A stretch of 64,000 bases of DNA from Azorinus chamasolen (Eukaryota > Mollusca > Bivalvia > Cardiida > Solecurtidae): the NCBI GenBank assembly GCA_963576725.1, contig OY755237.1:65940269-66004268 (forward strand). Reading direction: 5' to 3'. Each line of letters begins with the position of its first letter. Within the stretch, counting starts at the first letter, position 1. Made by a program: the position numbers and the translations under genes. The notes under the pieces were generated by a model. The model saw nothing but the letters and a program-made list of their open reading frames with translations, searched no databases and had not been told where the DNA came from. Positions 1-11,458 of the stretch are shown piece by piece.

Positions 1-3
1 TCC

Positions 4-416
4 ATTTTGTTAAGCACTATCTTTAATTTGGATCTAAGAGCTTCAGGTATCCGACACGGCGGATTGATTTCCTTCAGGTGCAAGTGACACGAACCTGGAA
101 TGACGCCTATAATACCATCAAATAACTTGCCGTATTCGCTTATGACTTTTCCTTTAGTCAGCGGGCTACTAACTACGGCTTTTTTAGCATGTTCGTGCTT
201 GTGTGAGTCTATGTATGTGAGTTTGATCAACTCGAGGTCAAGCGATGATTGCAGACCTATCAAACAAGGATCTAAGGAATAAGTATAAGAACACAAACGT
301 GTTGCATTGATGACGTTTAATTCACGACTGTCCGTATAGGACCCAGCCGCTCCAGCCTCCAGTACACATATATACAAAATGTATATCATTTGCATCTTAC
401 AGTCTATTTCAATCAT
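4..416 (-). pseudogene. Ty3/Gypsy pol fragment (RT N-terminus), unit 1
   Basis: The minus-strand reading frame is identical to the fragment at 1096-1508. It covers the protease-to-RT linker and the first part of reverse transcriptase, and stops short of the RT catalytic centre. No LTR is visible. Confidence 0.7.
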
Positions 417-602
417 TATAGTTTCAAAGTTCCAAAAGTTTATTGTGAACTATAAAGGCCACCGGTCCATGCACAAAATGCAAACATATAATACAATTTT
501 TACAATATAATGTAATGAGAGTGATAGTCAGATCGTAATATAGAACAGATTAACATAATATAGTCCATGTGTATATATGTAATCTATGTATAGTATAGAA
601 AC

Positions 603-1095
603 TTATGGCTGAAAGAATTTGACTATACATGTATTTGTGATGCAGTGCTTGAACACATAGAAATATTGACTTGACTCAAATATAGCTGGTAACATAATCT
701 TTTCTTCTCTTAAGTGCTTAAAATAAATACATGGCCAGAGTTTTTACTGTTGTTTCTTTAATACTTGACATTAAACGATTGGCCATAAAAGGTAGTGGCA
801 ATACCGTGAACTTTTTATCAATATATTTTGAGCGTATATCACAATATAAAGGACATATTAATACAAAATGCATTTCATCTTCAACAATACATTCGCAATA
901 TGGACAGAATCGATACTCTGGTAAAATGTTATAATAACGCCCTTTTTCTATCTTTAGCTCGTGCGAGGAACATCGAAATGATGCAATACTACGTCAAAAC
1001 TTGACCACATCAATTGCTGAAACATAATAGTCAACACCAAAGACTGGTTTGAAATCTTTATAGTAAAACAACTTACTACTACTATCACTTTCAAC
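603..1095 (-). pseudogene. LINE ORF2 C-terminal domain, duplicated fragment
   Basis: Exact second copy of 1695-2187, carried in unit 1 of the 1,092-bp repeat. It holds the same stop codon and the same Cys/His motif. No upstream RT is attached within the window. Confidence 0.8.
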
Positions 1096-1508
1096 ATTTT
1101 GTTAAGCACTATCTTTAATTTGGATCTAAGAGCTTCAGGTATCCGACACGGCGGATTGATTTCCTTCAGGTGCAAGTGACACGAACCTGGAATGACGCCT
1201 ATAATACCATCAAATAACTTGCCGTATTCGCTTATGACTTTTCCTTTAGTCAGCGGGCTACTAACTACGGCTTTTTTAGCATGTTCGTGCTTGTGTGAGT
1301 CTATGTATGTGAGTTTGATCAACTCGAGGTCAAGCGATGATTGCAGACCTATCAAACAAGGATCTAAGGAATAAGTATAAGAACACAAACGTGTTGCATT
1401 GATGACGTTTAATTCACGACTGTCCGTATAGGACCCAGCCGCTCCAGCCTCCAGTACACATATATACAAAATGTATATCATTTGCATCTTACAGTCTATT
1501 TCAATCAT
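1096..1508 (-). pseudogene. Ty3/Gypsy pol fragment (RT N-terminus), unit 2
   Basis: An open minus-strand frame starting at 1508 includes a DPCLIGL / LELIKLTY block like the end of the aspartic-protease region. Next comes a YGKLFDGIIGVIPGSCHLHL block, matching the conserved 'F-G-lg-lPG' segment of Ty3/Gypsy. A PEALRSKLKIVLNKML block follows, matching the 'P-ALR-kLK-eL--M' entry to RT. The frame then runs out of register into LINE sequence at the junction. It is a dead fragment; recognition rests on family pattern only. Confidence 0.7.
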
Positions 1509-2187
1509 TATAGTTTCAAAGTTCCAAAAGTTTATTGTGAACTATAAAGGCCACCGGTCCATGCACAAAATGCAAACATATAATACAATTTTTACAATAT
1601 AATGTAATGAGAGTGATAGTCAGATCGTAATATAGAACAGATTAACATAATATAGTCCATGTGTATATATGTAATCTATGTATAGTATAGAAACTTATGG
1701 CTGAAAGAATTTGACTATACATGTATTTGTGATGCAGTGCTTGAACACATAGAAATATTGACTTGACTCAAATATAGCTGGTAACATAATCTTTTCTTCT
1801 CTTAAGTGCTTAAAATAAATACATGGCCAGAGTTTTTACTGTTGTTTCTTTAATACTTGACATTAAACGATTGGCCATAAAAGGTAGTGGCAATACCGTG
1901 AACTTTTTATCAATATATTTTGAGCGTATATCACAATATAAAGGACATATTAATACAAAATGCATTTCATCTTCAACAATACATTCGCAATATGGACAGA
2001 ATCGATACTCTGGTAAAATGTTATAATAACGCCCTTTTTCTATCTTTAGCTCGTGCGAGGAACATCGAAATGATGCAATACTACGTCAAAACTTGACCAC
2101 ATCAATTGCTGAAACATAATAGTCAACACCAAAGACTGGTTTGAAATCTTTATAGTAAAACAACTTACTACTACTATCACTTTCAAC
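1096..2187. repeat. 1,092-bp perfect direct repeat, unit 2
   Basis: Second unit. After its last shared base (2187) the sequence continues into the body of the LINE, so this is the unit attached to the nearly complete element. The unit-unit junction near 1095/1096 lies in a short ATTTT-rich microhomology. Confidence 0.95.
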
Positions 2188-2361
2188 TTTCCATTTTTGC
2201 ATATATTGATCTTTCAGTCTAGTTACATAATGAGACAAAATTAAATGCGGGTTAACCACTGTTCGTTGTTCCCAGATATATCCAAATTCATTTCTATATA
2301 AATCTGTCCTAATATCGGTAACCCAGTTTGTGTAACCTATGATATCGTAGTATAAAAGCAT
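1695..2361 (-). pseudogene. LINE ORF2 C-terminal domain with Cys/His motif
   Basis: The frame from 2361 reads through to 2086, where TGA replaces what was probably an Arg codon before SIASFRCSSHELKIEKGRY. It then stays open to TAA at 1695-1697. It includes FCPYCECIVEDEMHFVLICP, the C-x2-C...H...C motif near the end of many APE LINE proteins. The single stop fits CpG decay (CGA to TGA). Confidence 0.8.
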
Positions 2362-2461
2362 ATCATAACATTTTTTACATAGCGATTGCTTGGTAGATTA
2401 AGAATACGAATCCAATACTTGATACACCGTCTAGCCGACATAGGATATCTACCTTAATCCC

Positions 2462-3993
2462 CTAAGATGGCACAGTTACACGTTCGTGGATCAACACCCA
2501 TAAACTTCTTGCAAAATGATGTAGACACTCAACGGATGTTACTTTTTGCAGCCCCCATAACTCAGACCCATACAACAGTATTGAACTTATCTTGGAATCA
2601 AATACTTTAAAAAACGTTTTATAAGGTATACACGAAAATTTACATAATGATGAAAATACATAGAGAAACACCCTCTTTGCTTTAATGGACATTGTATCGG
2701 CCATTTTATACAATGACAGTCTGTTTGAGAAATATATACCAACATATGTAAAACCACTAACAACTTCCAGCCTATTACTGTCGTAGAACCATTTTCTTTC
2801 GACGCGAGGCGGCCACCTTTTTTTAAAAACTAATACTTTCGTTTTGTCAATGTTAACTATTAATTTTTTATCATTACAAAACCTCTATAAAATGTTCAGC
2901 TGCTTTTGAAGGCCACAAATAGTATCTGCTAATAGGGCAATGTCATCAGCAAACATTAAAAGTAATATCTCTGTTATATCAGGAAAAAATTGTATACATC
3001 TGATACCACTGTTTTTAACGTACGTTTGATCTAGGTCATTTATGAACATTGTGAATAAAATTGGACTTAACTTACAGCCCTGTCTCAAACCTACCGGACA
3101 TGGAAAATTATCTGTACATCCGTATTGAGTCATAACACAAGCCGTTACAGAGTTATATATAGCTTTAATTGATATCATGAGTTTACCTGAAATACCATTC
3201 CTTTCCAATATATCGTACATTAATGGTCTATTTACAGAATCAAACGCCTTTTGAAAATCAACAAAGCTACATAAACCGGTTTCCTTTTAATATAAAAATA
3301 TTTACTAACTACAGAATAAAGAACATATGCATTGCCCGCAGTACAGTAACCTTCTCGAAACCCAGCTTGTGATTCTGCTATCTTTTCATACACATTAGCA
3401 TAAACTGTCAATCGTTTTGTCAAAATAGATATATAAACTTTACTAAAAACGTCTAACAATGCTATTCCACGATAATTATCTGCACAGCTTACATTACCCT
3501 TTTTATACAAGGGCACTATAACAGATTGTGTACATGCTGTAGGAAAGTCACCGCTATCAAACAGTTTGTTAAAGAATATACGAATATACGAATATACGGT
3601 AACAAAACATCCATACCATACTTAAAGTGTTCGGCTACATACATACCTGCAGAAGCTTTTTTTACATTGATATTTTGTATACTTCCTATGATTTCGTTAT
3701 CAGTTATCGTTTAATATATCTTCTTTAATACAATCATATTCTTGGTTTGTATCACTATCAGATGTATCGTTATCATTTAAGGTAGAATCATGGGTATCAT
3801 ACCTAACTGAAAACAAGGATACCAGGACTCCTTCGTTATAGGTGGATCCTGTAATGTTTTTAATTTCTTTCCAAACTTTAGCAGAATTTATTGATGATTC
3901 TAACCTACATACAAAGTACTTGTCATAACTGGTCTTCTTGTTTCTACACAAGACGTTATATTGTTTCTTGAATTGTTGATAAACATATGTCAT
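2462..3993 (-). pseudogene. LINE ORF2, connector and reverse transcriptase domain
   Basis: The connector (3700-3993) has the KKTSYDKYF / SAKVWKEIK pattern that joins endonuclease to RT in APE LINEs. RT blocks follow: NYRGIALLDVFSKVY at about 3430-3480 and SQAGFREGYCTAGNAY near 3350. LRQGCKLSPILFTMFINDLD lies at about 3030-3090. The catalytic FADD is at 2942-2953, and the thumb ILLYGSELWG is near 2560. Stops and frame changes fall near 3520, 3225, 2885 and 2715. Confidence 0.9.
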
Positions 3994-4449
3994 CTACACA
4001 ACGGCTGGACCGAAACTTTCTTAAACTTTTCATCGTCTTACACTTAAGATATTTACATTTGCGATCAAACTATGACTTGATTTTACAGATATACTGTTTA
4101 CTACCTCTCAGCTTTCGGAGCAGTTCACTCCCTTTCAAAAGAGCATCTTGAAAACTATTTAAAGCGTCATCTGCTGTTGACATAGGATCGCGTAAATTAT
4201 CATCAACCTGTTCAAACTCTCCAGACATGATAAACTCTGAAAGTGTTTTTAAATAAGACCCACCGTTCTCCTGTGATATATTGTAACTTATTTTTGAGTA
4301 TCATATTTCGAAGCCGTTTCTGCTTTACCGGAAGGAATGACACTTAAATTGAGACTTATGTACAGGTAAGTGATCGCACTCTGGTCTAGTTGCTACTACA
4401 AAATCTTGAACAAGGCCAGTAATCCTTTTCGATACTATGAAATAATCAA

Positions 4450-5150
4450 TTACACTACATCCAATCTGATTAATAAAGGTAAAATCACCAACATTTTATC
4501 AGAACCAAATCTTCCGTTTACTATATAACATGCATATGATTTACAGAAATTCAAAAGCTCAGCACCATACTTGTTAAATTTTGAGTCTCTGGAGTGTCTA
4601 AGCTCTTCTATGTTATTATCTAAAATATCAGAGAGATCTTGTAGCTCAGGAACATTGTCTGTGTGAGTTAAAGAGTCTTGTTCACAACCTGTCCTTGCAT
4701 TTAGGTCACCATTTAATATCAGGTCCATATCTAAGAACTGTTCACGTATAATGATATCCTCAAGCATTTGTAACACCGAAATTATTTCACCCTTCAAGCA
4801 GGGGAGTTTTCAGGTGGAACATATAAGGAGCAATACAACACATCATTATCATATCCAAAAAGTGATTTGTCTAAGATAAGTAATACCCCATATTTAAAAT
4901 GTGTACAAACATGCCTGACTCTCTGGTAGAGTGGGTGTTTCACGAATACTACCACACCCCCATGTTCCTGCCTCCCCGCTCTGATACCGTATAAAGTATA
5001 CTCGGGAAATATAGTTTCACATATCTCATAGTCTGCCAACCAAGCCTCTTGCAGGGCAAACATGTCATACTGACTTAAAATAAGGTTACGTCGTCATTAA
5101 ACAAATTGTTCGCGAAACCACCAATGTTCCAAGTTAGCAACGACACATTC
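4450..5150 (-). pseudogene. LINE ORF2, APE-like endonuclease domain
   Basis: A VSLLTWNIGGF segment (the first APE motif) lies at about 5105-5150 in one frame. The next motif, FALQEAWL (catalytic Glu), is in another frame at about 5040-5063, so there is a frameshift between them. GGVVVFVKH follows. The ILNGDLNARTG motif (Asp and Asn of the APE active site) is at about 4688-4720 in the next segment, past another break near 4795. The domain nicks target DNA to prime reverse transcription; this copy is broken. Confidence 0.85.
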
Positions 5151-5182
5151 CGTATACTCTGTGCAGAGCTTCGGCAATGGCC

Positions 5183-6085
5183 CTAGTACACTTTACCGGT
5201 TTGACTTTCTGTGCGTGTGACATTGACTTCATTGCCCTCTTGGTTTCCATTAACACTTGTCGATGAATTGCCTAACTTACGTCCTGCAATCTTGACTTCT
5301 TTAGGAGGAGTACGGTTTCGACTATCAGGTTTCGGTTGAGTGTAGAGTTTGCCATTTTTAAAGTACCCATTATAACCTCTACTTTTCAATTATTTCAGTT
5401 GCTTACGCTGTAGATAAGTAAGATCATGTGATATACGTATATCTTTACTGCGAAGTTCGTTTCGATAATTGAAGAGCTTCAATTTCGAATCATAATCGGC
5501 AAACTTTACAATTACCATCCTGTTCTTGCCCGTTTTAATTTCTCCTATTCGCCTTGCACTAACCAAACTATCTTCAGTTAGACCATCGTCTTCAGTAGAC
5601 ACACTGAGAACATTGTCGCTTATAAGAGACATCAAATTTTCATCTGTTTGATCAGTATCTTGCAAGCCGAATAGCCTTAATGAGCACTTTAACTTCTCCG
5701 ATTTAAGTACATATAACTGCTGTTCTATGGCATCAAGTCTCTCTTGGTCACGTTCGTCAATATACGCGGTATGGGCTATATCGTTTTGTATAATCTCAGT
5801 GTGATGTTCAAGTGTCTCGAACTTATTTTCAAGCGTGGCTATTCGTTTTTCAAGCTTCGTTTGCCTTACCTCTACACATTTGACAATCTGTTTTATAGAA
5901 TTTATTTCTGTTCTTACACCTGTTACTTCAGCTTTTACACTTAAAATTTCTTCTTTCACTTTATCAATATCATTGAAAATTTCAGATTGGTTTCTTGAAT
6001 GTTATTTACAAAAATGTAATATTATCTGGGTGCCCTCCGATGGGCCTGGGTTAAGCTCAACATCACTTGACAAAATTAACAGCAT
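5183..6085 (-). pseudogene. LINE ORF1 (2A, coiled coil, RRM-like nucleic-acid-binding protein)
   Basis: The frame opens with the 2A peptide. The long open part (5390-5959) starts with a coiled coil of heptad-like repeats rich in E, K, I and L (about the first 85 residues). A CSLRLFGLQ-type strand and a MVIVKFADYDSKLKLF strand follow, as in L1-like ORF1 proteins with an RRM fold. A TAA near 5390 interrupts the frame. It resumes without a shift with a GYNGYFKNGKLY block, the usual C-terminal basic part of these proteins, and ends at 5183. ORF1 normally binds LINE RNA. Two in-frame stops make it a pseudogene. Confidence 0.8.
6041..6085 (-). other. 2A ribosome-skipping peptide at the start of LINE ORF1
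   Basis: The minus strand reads MLLILSSDVELNPGP, an exact match to the 2A consensus D-V/I-E-x-N-P-G-P with the usual hydrophobic run before it. In the 2A family the ribosome skips the last Gly-Pro bond. 2A peptides at the N-terminus of ORF1 are established for APE-type LINEs of several invertebrates. The frame then meets an in-frame TAA about 14 codons further on, before the coiled coil, so this copy would not express ORF1 as one chain. Confidence 0.88.
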
Positions 6086-6130
6086 TTGGGCATATGACAC
6101 ACATATATTATATTATAAATATTATATATT

Positions 6131-6449
6131 ATAAAACAACCGCTTTAAATAGAGGGGGTTTGCTCTAATTTGGATTTAATTGGATCAGCGAGTAATTCAG
6201 CATCTTACCAAAATAAAACAAAATATGGTTATAAAATTATACAGAAAAAAATTGCCAATACTCAAACCGCACGTAACTCGATGATTAACTTTTGCAACCA
6301 GTTGGATCTAGATTTGGCGACTCATTGATGTCATTATCGTTTGTCAGTCTGTTTAAATTACATGCACATGTATTACAGTGCAATGTATTTTGAAGACGAA
6401 ATTGACCGTAGACAAAATGGCCCTTTTTAGAACGTCAAAATCAGGCATA
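6131..6449. other. No gene seen; AT-rich flank of the LINE
   Basis: Simple AT-rich sequence with no coding pattern, tRNA or clear repeat that I can recognise. It separates the LINE 5' end from the first CAGT-type MITE. Confidence 0.5.
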
Positions 6450-6648
6450 CAGTAGAACCCCATCTAAACCGGAATTGCAGAACAATTTAGGTTTTTTGGG
6501 CAGGTGACTGCTTAATGCGGGGTGAAAGTCTTTCGGGAAGCTCCTATTGGAGCTTTCTGTATGACTTTCAACCTGCATTAAACTGCCACCTGACTAAAAG
6601 ACCGGTTTTGATACTAATTTTGACGTCCGGTTTACAAGGGTTTTACTG
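6450..6648. mobile_element. CAGT-type hairpin MITE (Tc1/mariner-like), family F
   Basis: It starts CAGTAGAACCCC and ends GGGTTTTACTG, with TA on both sides (6448-6449, 6649-6650). The middle has an AAGCTCCTATTGGAGCTTT hairpin tip and flanking TTAATGC / GCATTAA arms. Terminal CAGT and TA duplication fit Tc1/mariner-type MITEs; no transposase is present. Confidence 0.75.
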
Positions 6649-7058
6649 TATACTATACTGTTTTATAAGCAAACAGAGTAGATCGTGATCAGCAAGTTTG
6701 GTTGTATGATCTGGGTCTACTCTGTTTGCAAATGTGCCAACATTAGTCTCTATGGCGGGACGGGTTAACCCCCGATGCGTCTGGAGATCAGCTACTCTAG
6801 TTGGTATCAAGGAGAGTCTATTACATGTTCGATACTCCTGATTGTGATTTTGACGACTAAAGGTGGCAATAAACATTTTACCATGCACCAATAACTGTAC
6901 CTACAGCAACAAAACTGAAAGAAAAGGGGTGTTAGAAATTTTCTTAAAAAGCTAAGGTTTAAAGTTCCATCTTAACAAGGGCTATAGAAGTACGACCAGA
7001 ATACAAAGCAAGACAATGATATTAATCTCCCTCACCTTTCGTTTTTACTTCTTCCTAC

Positions 7059-7361
7059 TTAACCCGTTCAATGCTAATATTCAATGTGGAATGATCCAGC
7101 AGTGTTTCACCCTTCCCTTCATATAAATGTGTTTTCACGCATCTGTAAACAGAGTAGACCCAGATCAGACGACTCCTGCAGGAGCCGTCCGATCAGGGTC
7201 TGCTCTGTTTGCTGATGGAATTTGAAAGATCTGTTTCTTTAGTTTCTTAAATGGCTACAATGTTCGACCTTCCATATTTCACTATAACTAGTTTGACTAT
7301 GTATATGCAGTAGGTACATGTATTGAAATTTGAAATAAACATAGAACAGGGAAAGAGTTAA
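7059..7361. mobile_element. TTAA-type hairpin MITE (piggyBac-like), family A
   Basis: Bounded by TTAACCCGTTC and GGGAAAGAGTTAA. Near 7147-7210 is a long imperfect palindrome, from AAACAGAGTAGACCCAGATC to its complement, with tip CTCCTGCAGGAG. A further relic of the same family lies near 6660-6735. Confidence 0.7.
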
Positions 7362-8368
7362 CTACATAGCATACTCACTATCCAGCACGAAAGACTTAAA
7401 TTTGCAACATAACTTTGAATGACAAAAAGTGCAGACACTGATCGGCTGTCTCCTCTAGAGACCGCCTGATCTCGGTATACACTGTTTGCAAATGACAGTA
7501 CACTTGTGTCCCGCATACGACGGGTTCAGTTTAGACATGTTTGAGCATTTGGCTAGTACAATATATATGCATAATGGTTTTTTGTTGAGATTATGTATAT
7601 TGTTGGAGAACTTAATAGCGCTGCAGATAAAATCTGGCCTGGAACTGGCATATACTCTAATCAGGTCCGCACCTGTTAGACAGTTTAGTCGTAATGTTGG
7701 TAAGAAATGAAGAAACCTAAGTTTCAGAATAGACACATACATTTTTAACCATTAACTTCATGGATATTCATGTAACCATCATGAACATTAGTTAGATTAT
7801 GTTTTTGTAATGGCACTTGGACTCCTACAGGACCCGCCTGATCCGGGTCTACATTGCAAATGCGTAGAAAGGCGTATTTATGGTGTAAGTGTTGTAAAGA
7901 AATACTCATTATATCATTTACTGGCAATTTCGCATTTTTGATTACCTATGAAATCAGTTTGGATACATGTGAGACACTCAGTAACCCGGCCTCTGATCTG
8001 GATCCAGATTATTTTTTATTATTGTGTAATTCTAGAAAAGGGCAGAAACTTAAACAATCGAAAATTGTAGCAGACGGCAAATGCTGCAGACGACAATACT
8101 TGGCAGCGAAATAATTAGTGTTACTGAAACATAGTGGTCAGAGTTTAACAACCATTCTGATCTTCTGATACTTAAGAATGATCTTAGACTCAATCAACAC
8201 GTTTTACAACATGCTACTGGCATGCTGATATATCAGTGGAAGCTCGTCACTTTCTATCATCATAAACGTTTTTGACATTGCTTGACGTCTGAGTGAGGGT
8301 TTTGACAAGATTGACGGAAATCTACTCAGCTGTAATAGAAACTTCAGAGTCAGATCTACTAATGTTCG
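7362..8368. other. MITE relics, no gene
   Basis: Contains truncated family A hairpin pieces: about 7430-7492, with tip CTCCTCTAGAG, and 7815-7870. Part of a family B right end lies near 8060-8112 (GCAGACGAC, GGCAGCGAAA). Short open frames here read across these repeats and carry no domain. Confidence 0.5.
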
Positions 8369-8546
8369 TTAACTCTTTCTCTGACAGATTTTGTCGTCTG
8401 CTACATTTGCCGTCTGCTGCAATTTTCATTTTTTACATTTCTTCATTTTTGTTTAAAAATCAGTCACAGTTACTCGGCGTCTCATCTGGATCCAAACTGC
8501 TTGCATAGGTAGTCACATATGCGACATTGGCAGCGAAAGAGTTTAA
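8369..8546. mobile_element. TTAA-type hairpin MITE, family B, left hairpin arm lost
   Basis: It starts TTAACTCTTTCTCTG and ends GGCAGCGAAAGAGTTTAA. Only the right arm of the family B palindrome remains (TACTCGGCGTCTCATCTGG near 8471). Compare the intact element at 45827-46042. Confidence 0.7.
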
Positions 8547-8615
8547 TTTAACAAACTACAATTGTATTCCATTTTTTACAGATTTCTAAAACGCCTCACT
8601 TATACACGTGTTGCC

Positions 8616-8821
8616 TTAACCCTTTGGAAATAACGACGTCATGAATAGTAATAAGATTATTTTTTATAACGGCACATGAACACAGGATATTTTGGCTCAG
8701 GCAGTCTAAGCTGTAGAATCAAATCTATATTACACCATTCTGATCAGACGGCTCCTATAGGATCTGGGTCTACTCTGTTTGCAGATGCGCCAGAATGCGC
8801 TTACATAAGGGATAGGGTTAA
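8616..8821. mobile_element. TTAA-type hairpin MITE, family A, reversed
   Basis: Bounded by TTAACCCTTTGG and GGGATAGGGTTAA. The palindrome near 8740-8785 (GATCAGACGGCTCCTATAGG) has lost part of one arm. It abuts another TTAAACCC end at 8818. Confidence 0.7.
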
Positions 8822-8996
8822 ACCCTTTGTCTGATGAACATTCATATAAAACATAATGTCAGCATTAATATAAATTAGTTGAAGTTTTATAAAGGCAATG
8901 ATTAATAAACGTTAGAAAGGTTTGAACATGTCAGAAACTAATGGATCAGATACATTATTTCATAATGTTTCTGCCAAAATGAAACCAGATTGTCAA

Positions 8997-9059
8997 ACAG
9001 TTTGGATCCCGATGAGACGCCCAGTTACTCGGCGTCTCATTTGAATCCAGATTGTTTGC
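8997..9059. repeat. Family B palindrome
   Basis: CAAACAGTTTGGATCC... is paired with a right arm ...GGCGTCTCAT, with a few mismatches, around centre GTTAC. It is a remnant of a TTAA-type MITE. Confidence 0.7.
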
Positions 9060-9249
9060 ACGGGTATTCACTCATCCACACCGGCTAAAGGTTCAAGTTT
9101 AACATTTTACCGGATAAATATTCTTCTTAGATGTAATGACAGGTATGGATATGTATTAGATGGACTTTTACAATGCCATTTTAACACAGGATGTTTTGAC
9201 CATAGCAGAAACTGTAGTTTAAACTCATACTCATTTGGAGCTACTTTAA

Positions 9250-9436
9250 ACCCAACCTCTTTAATTAATTCTACTGAAAAGGAGCATTGACTAGAAAAGA
9301 GGAAACTTTCAGTATTGTGTAGTTATGAAATCATTTCTCTGGTATCAAAATCTACAGGGGCGTAAAAAGGTGTCCATATGAGGGATTTGGCATCAATATG
9401 AGGGACTGTTCACCAATAGAGGGAAAGGGTTAACTC
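9250..9436. mobile_element. Family C MITE relic
   Basis: The left part matches family C (CCAACCTCTTTAAT, GGAGCATTGACTAG, TAGTTATGAAATCATT). The hairpin is lost, and a separate GAGGGAAAGGGTTAA end is at 9420-9435. Confidence 0.5.
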
Positions 9437-9506
9437 GGTGATTGATCGGGAGCCAAGCTGCTTGACAATATGTTAATAATTTCTAGAAGTCCAGATAAGG
9501 TGCGTA

Positions 9507-9833
9507 TCCCGGTTACCACTTTGTACAGCTGGGCAAGAGTTACCATTTAGCCTTTTGCAGCCAACGTGTACAGCTGGGAAAGAGTTACCATTTAGCATTT
9601 TGTAGCCACTTTGTACAGCTGGGCAAGAGTTACTATTTAGCGATTTGCAGCAAACTTGTACAACTGGGAAAGAGTTACCATTTAGCCTTTAGCAGCCAAC
9701 TTGTACAGCTGGACAAGAGTTACCCTTAAGCTTTTCGCAGCCAACCTGTACAGCTGGGAAAGAGTTACAATTTAGCCTTCTGTAGCAAATTTGTACAGCT
9801 GGGCAAGAGTTACTATTAAGCCTTTTGCAGCTA
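9507..9833 (+). repeat. Minisatellite, 45-bp period, 7 monomers
   Basis: TGTACAGCTGGG recurs near 9522, 9567, 9612, 9657, 9702, 9747 and 9792, exactly 45 bases apart. Monomers alternate between GGGAAAGAG and GGGCAAGAG. One frame is open in some monomers but has TAG in others, so it is not a coding repeat. Confidence 0.9.
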
Positions 9834-9997
9834 ATGTCGAATTTATGCAAACAGTTTGGATCCAATTGAACTCAGCGTCTCATCAGGTTCTAAAACGTTT
9901 GATGCAGTGATTATGTATTTGAATGAAAATTAAAAAACCTATGAATATTGTATCAGACGACAACTTTTGCATTTGGTATTACGCGACAGCGAACAGG

Positions 9998-10230
9998 TTA
10001 ACCCTTTCGGCGCCAAATTTCTAATTGTCGTCTGCAATCCAGTTTTGTTAAAGCATTCGGTAAAATAAGATACATTATTGAAAATTGCAAAGGATAAAGC
10101 ACATATATAGAAATAGAGATTGAGACAAAAAGTGAAGTTCCAGTTCAGACGCCACCTTTCCAAGGCGGCGTCCGTTCTGGGACTGGACTATTTGTCGTGG
10201 TGCATTCATGCGACATTGGCGGTGAAACAA
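9998..10230. mobile_element. TTAA-type hairpin MITE, family D
   Basis: It starts TTAACCCTTTCGGCGCCAAA. A hairpin GACGCCACCTTTCCAAGGCG is near 10150, and the element ends near GCGACATTGGCGGTGAAA. The right TTAA is decayed. Confidence 0.65.
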
Positions 10231-11458
10231 TACCTGGCAGTTCTAGTATCGTTTACAGAATGGTGTTTGTTCCTTGTTTAATTCGTTATAGGTCATTTAA
10301 ATGCCATACTGTTTTTGTTTTACTAATTCGTTATAGGTCATTTAAGAGCATGTTGTTTTTTCACTCTTGTGACAGACAACAGCGTGATTCTTTTATATAT
10401 AAATAGTAAAGTACATACTGAACACTTAAGTCGGTAGAACTTAACCACGGGAACTACTTAACTCTATTGCTGCAAATGAGGTATTTGTAATTACCTATGC
10501 AAACAATTTGGATCCAGATGAGACACCAAGTAACTCGGCGTCTCATCGGGATCCAAAATGTTTGTTACAGTGTATATTTTTAAAGAAAGTTGGGAGAAAT
10601 TAAAACGTTTAGCTGGCGCCAGTTTTTTTCCGACGACAATATGTGGCAGCGAAAGAGTAAATAAGCATTGGCGTTCTTTAAAGCCGCTAAAAATTAAGGC
10701 GCTGCTGAACTCTCTGCTTCACTTGCATTAACCCATTCTCTCCTCGACTAATTTTAGACCCAACGTCTTTTAGTCTAGGAGGTAGACAAGGTTTATTTGC
10801 GGTGGAAGCATCATACAACCTTTTGACTGTTTCTTATAGGAAATTGTCTCAGGGATTCAAAAAACATGCGCCTGACGAGGATTTAGTAGTAATAAGGGGA
10901 GAAAACTGAGATTAAAATTGTCTGCCCTTGTATTTTTCAGGCAAAGCAGAATTCTTTACTAAACATTTTTTTCACACATTTGAGATCTAAAATTGGTATT
11001 GGTGATTGATAATCAATGTAGTTGATCTAAACACATATTTTGAATAGGTTTTAAGACAACTTCAAATTCATGGAAATCCAAGATGGCCGCTATAATGTCT
11101 ATCTTTAGTAGAAAATTGGCTTTATAGGTAAATCCAATAGTTGTTTTTAACTAATTTTTGGTGCATATGACAGTGTTTGGGCTTGTTTTTATTGTAAATT
11201 TACTAAGAAGTTCAGAAACATGCATTGCAATCAATTTGAGATAAACAGTACAGTATAAATTAAGATTAAAGTCGTCTACCCCTGAAATTCAAAATAATGG
11301 TAAAATCCTTTGCGGGTAATTATTTCTTCGATTATCATAAGCATAATGAGTTTTAATTAACCGATTATATTGTATAAGTTGTCTGAACATGCATATATTG
11401 AGGTTTAACAATATGTTAGCCTTGTTAAAATCCAATATGGCCAACTATATGGCCGCCA
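10231..11458. other. No gene; MITE relics and a diverged ~350-bp repeat
   Basis: A family B palindrome lies at about 10499-10563. Pieces of a family C end are near 10733-10790 (TTAACCCATTCTC). The stretches near 10910-11100 and 11262-11450 resemble each other (AAGATTAAA...GTCTACCCCTG, AAATCCAA-ATGGCC) as two old copies about 350 bp apart. No coding pattern is seen. Confidence 0.5.

Larger units (their letters stand above)
4..1095. repeat. 1,092-bp perfect direct repeat, unit 1
   Basis: I find no difference between this unit and 1096-2187. The unit is a chimera: a Ty3/Gypsy pol fragment on its left and the 3' end of a LINE on its right, both on the minus strand. The first eight bases of the window also match the LINE at 2190-2197, so LINE sequence probably continues to the left of the window. 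Confidence 0.95.
1510..6130 (-). mobile_element. APE-type non-LTR retrotransposon (LINE), nearly full length, decayed
   Basis: In minus-strand order it has a short 5' region, a 2A peptide, ORF1 (coiled coil plus RRM-like part), an APE endonuclease, a connector, reverse transcriptase with FADD, and a C-terminal cysteine/histidine domain. A 3' UTR with an AATAAA-like signal follows near 1530. ORF2 is split by stops and frameshifts, so the copy is inactive. The clade is not certain: an I/Nimb-like or CR1/L2-like element fits. The left end abuts a Gypsy fragment; I did not find target-site duplications. Confidence 0.9.

Noticed and set aside
7147..7210. Long palindromes considered as terminators or CRISPR-like repeats
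   Set aside because: They are dispersed, vary in sequence, lie within TTAA-bounded or TA-bounded elements, and the genome is eukaryotic.
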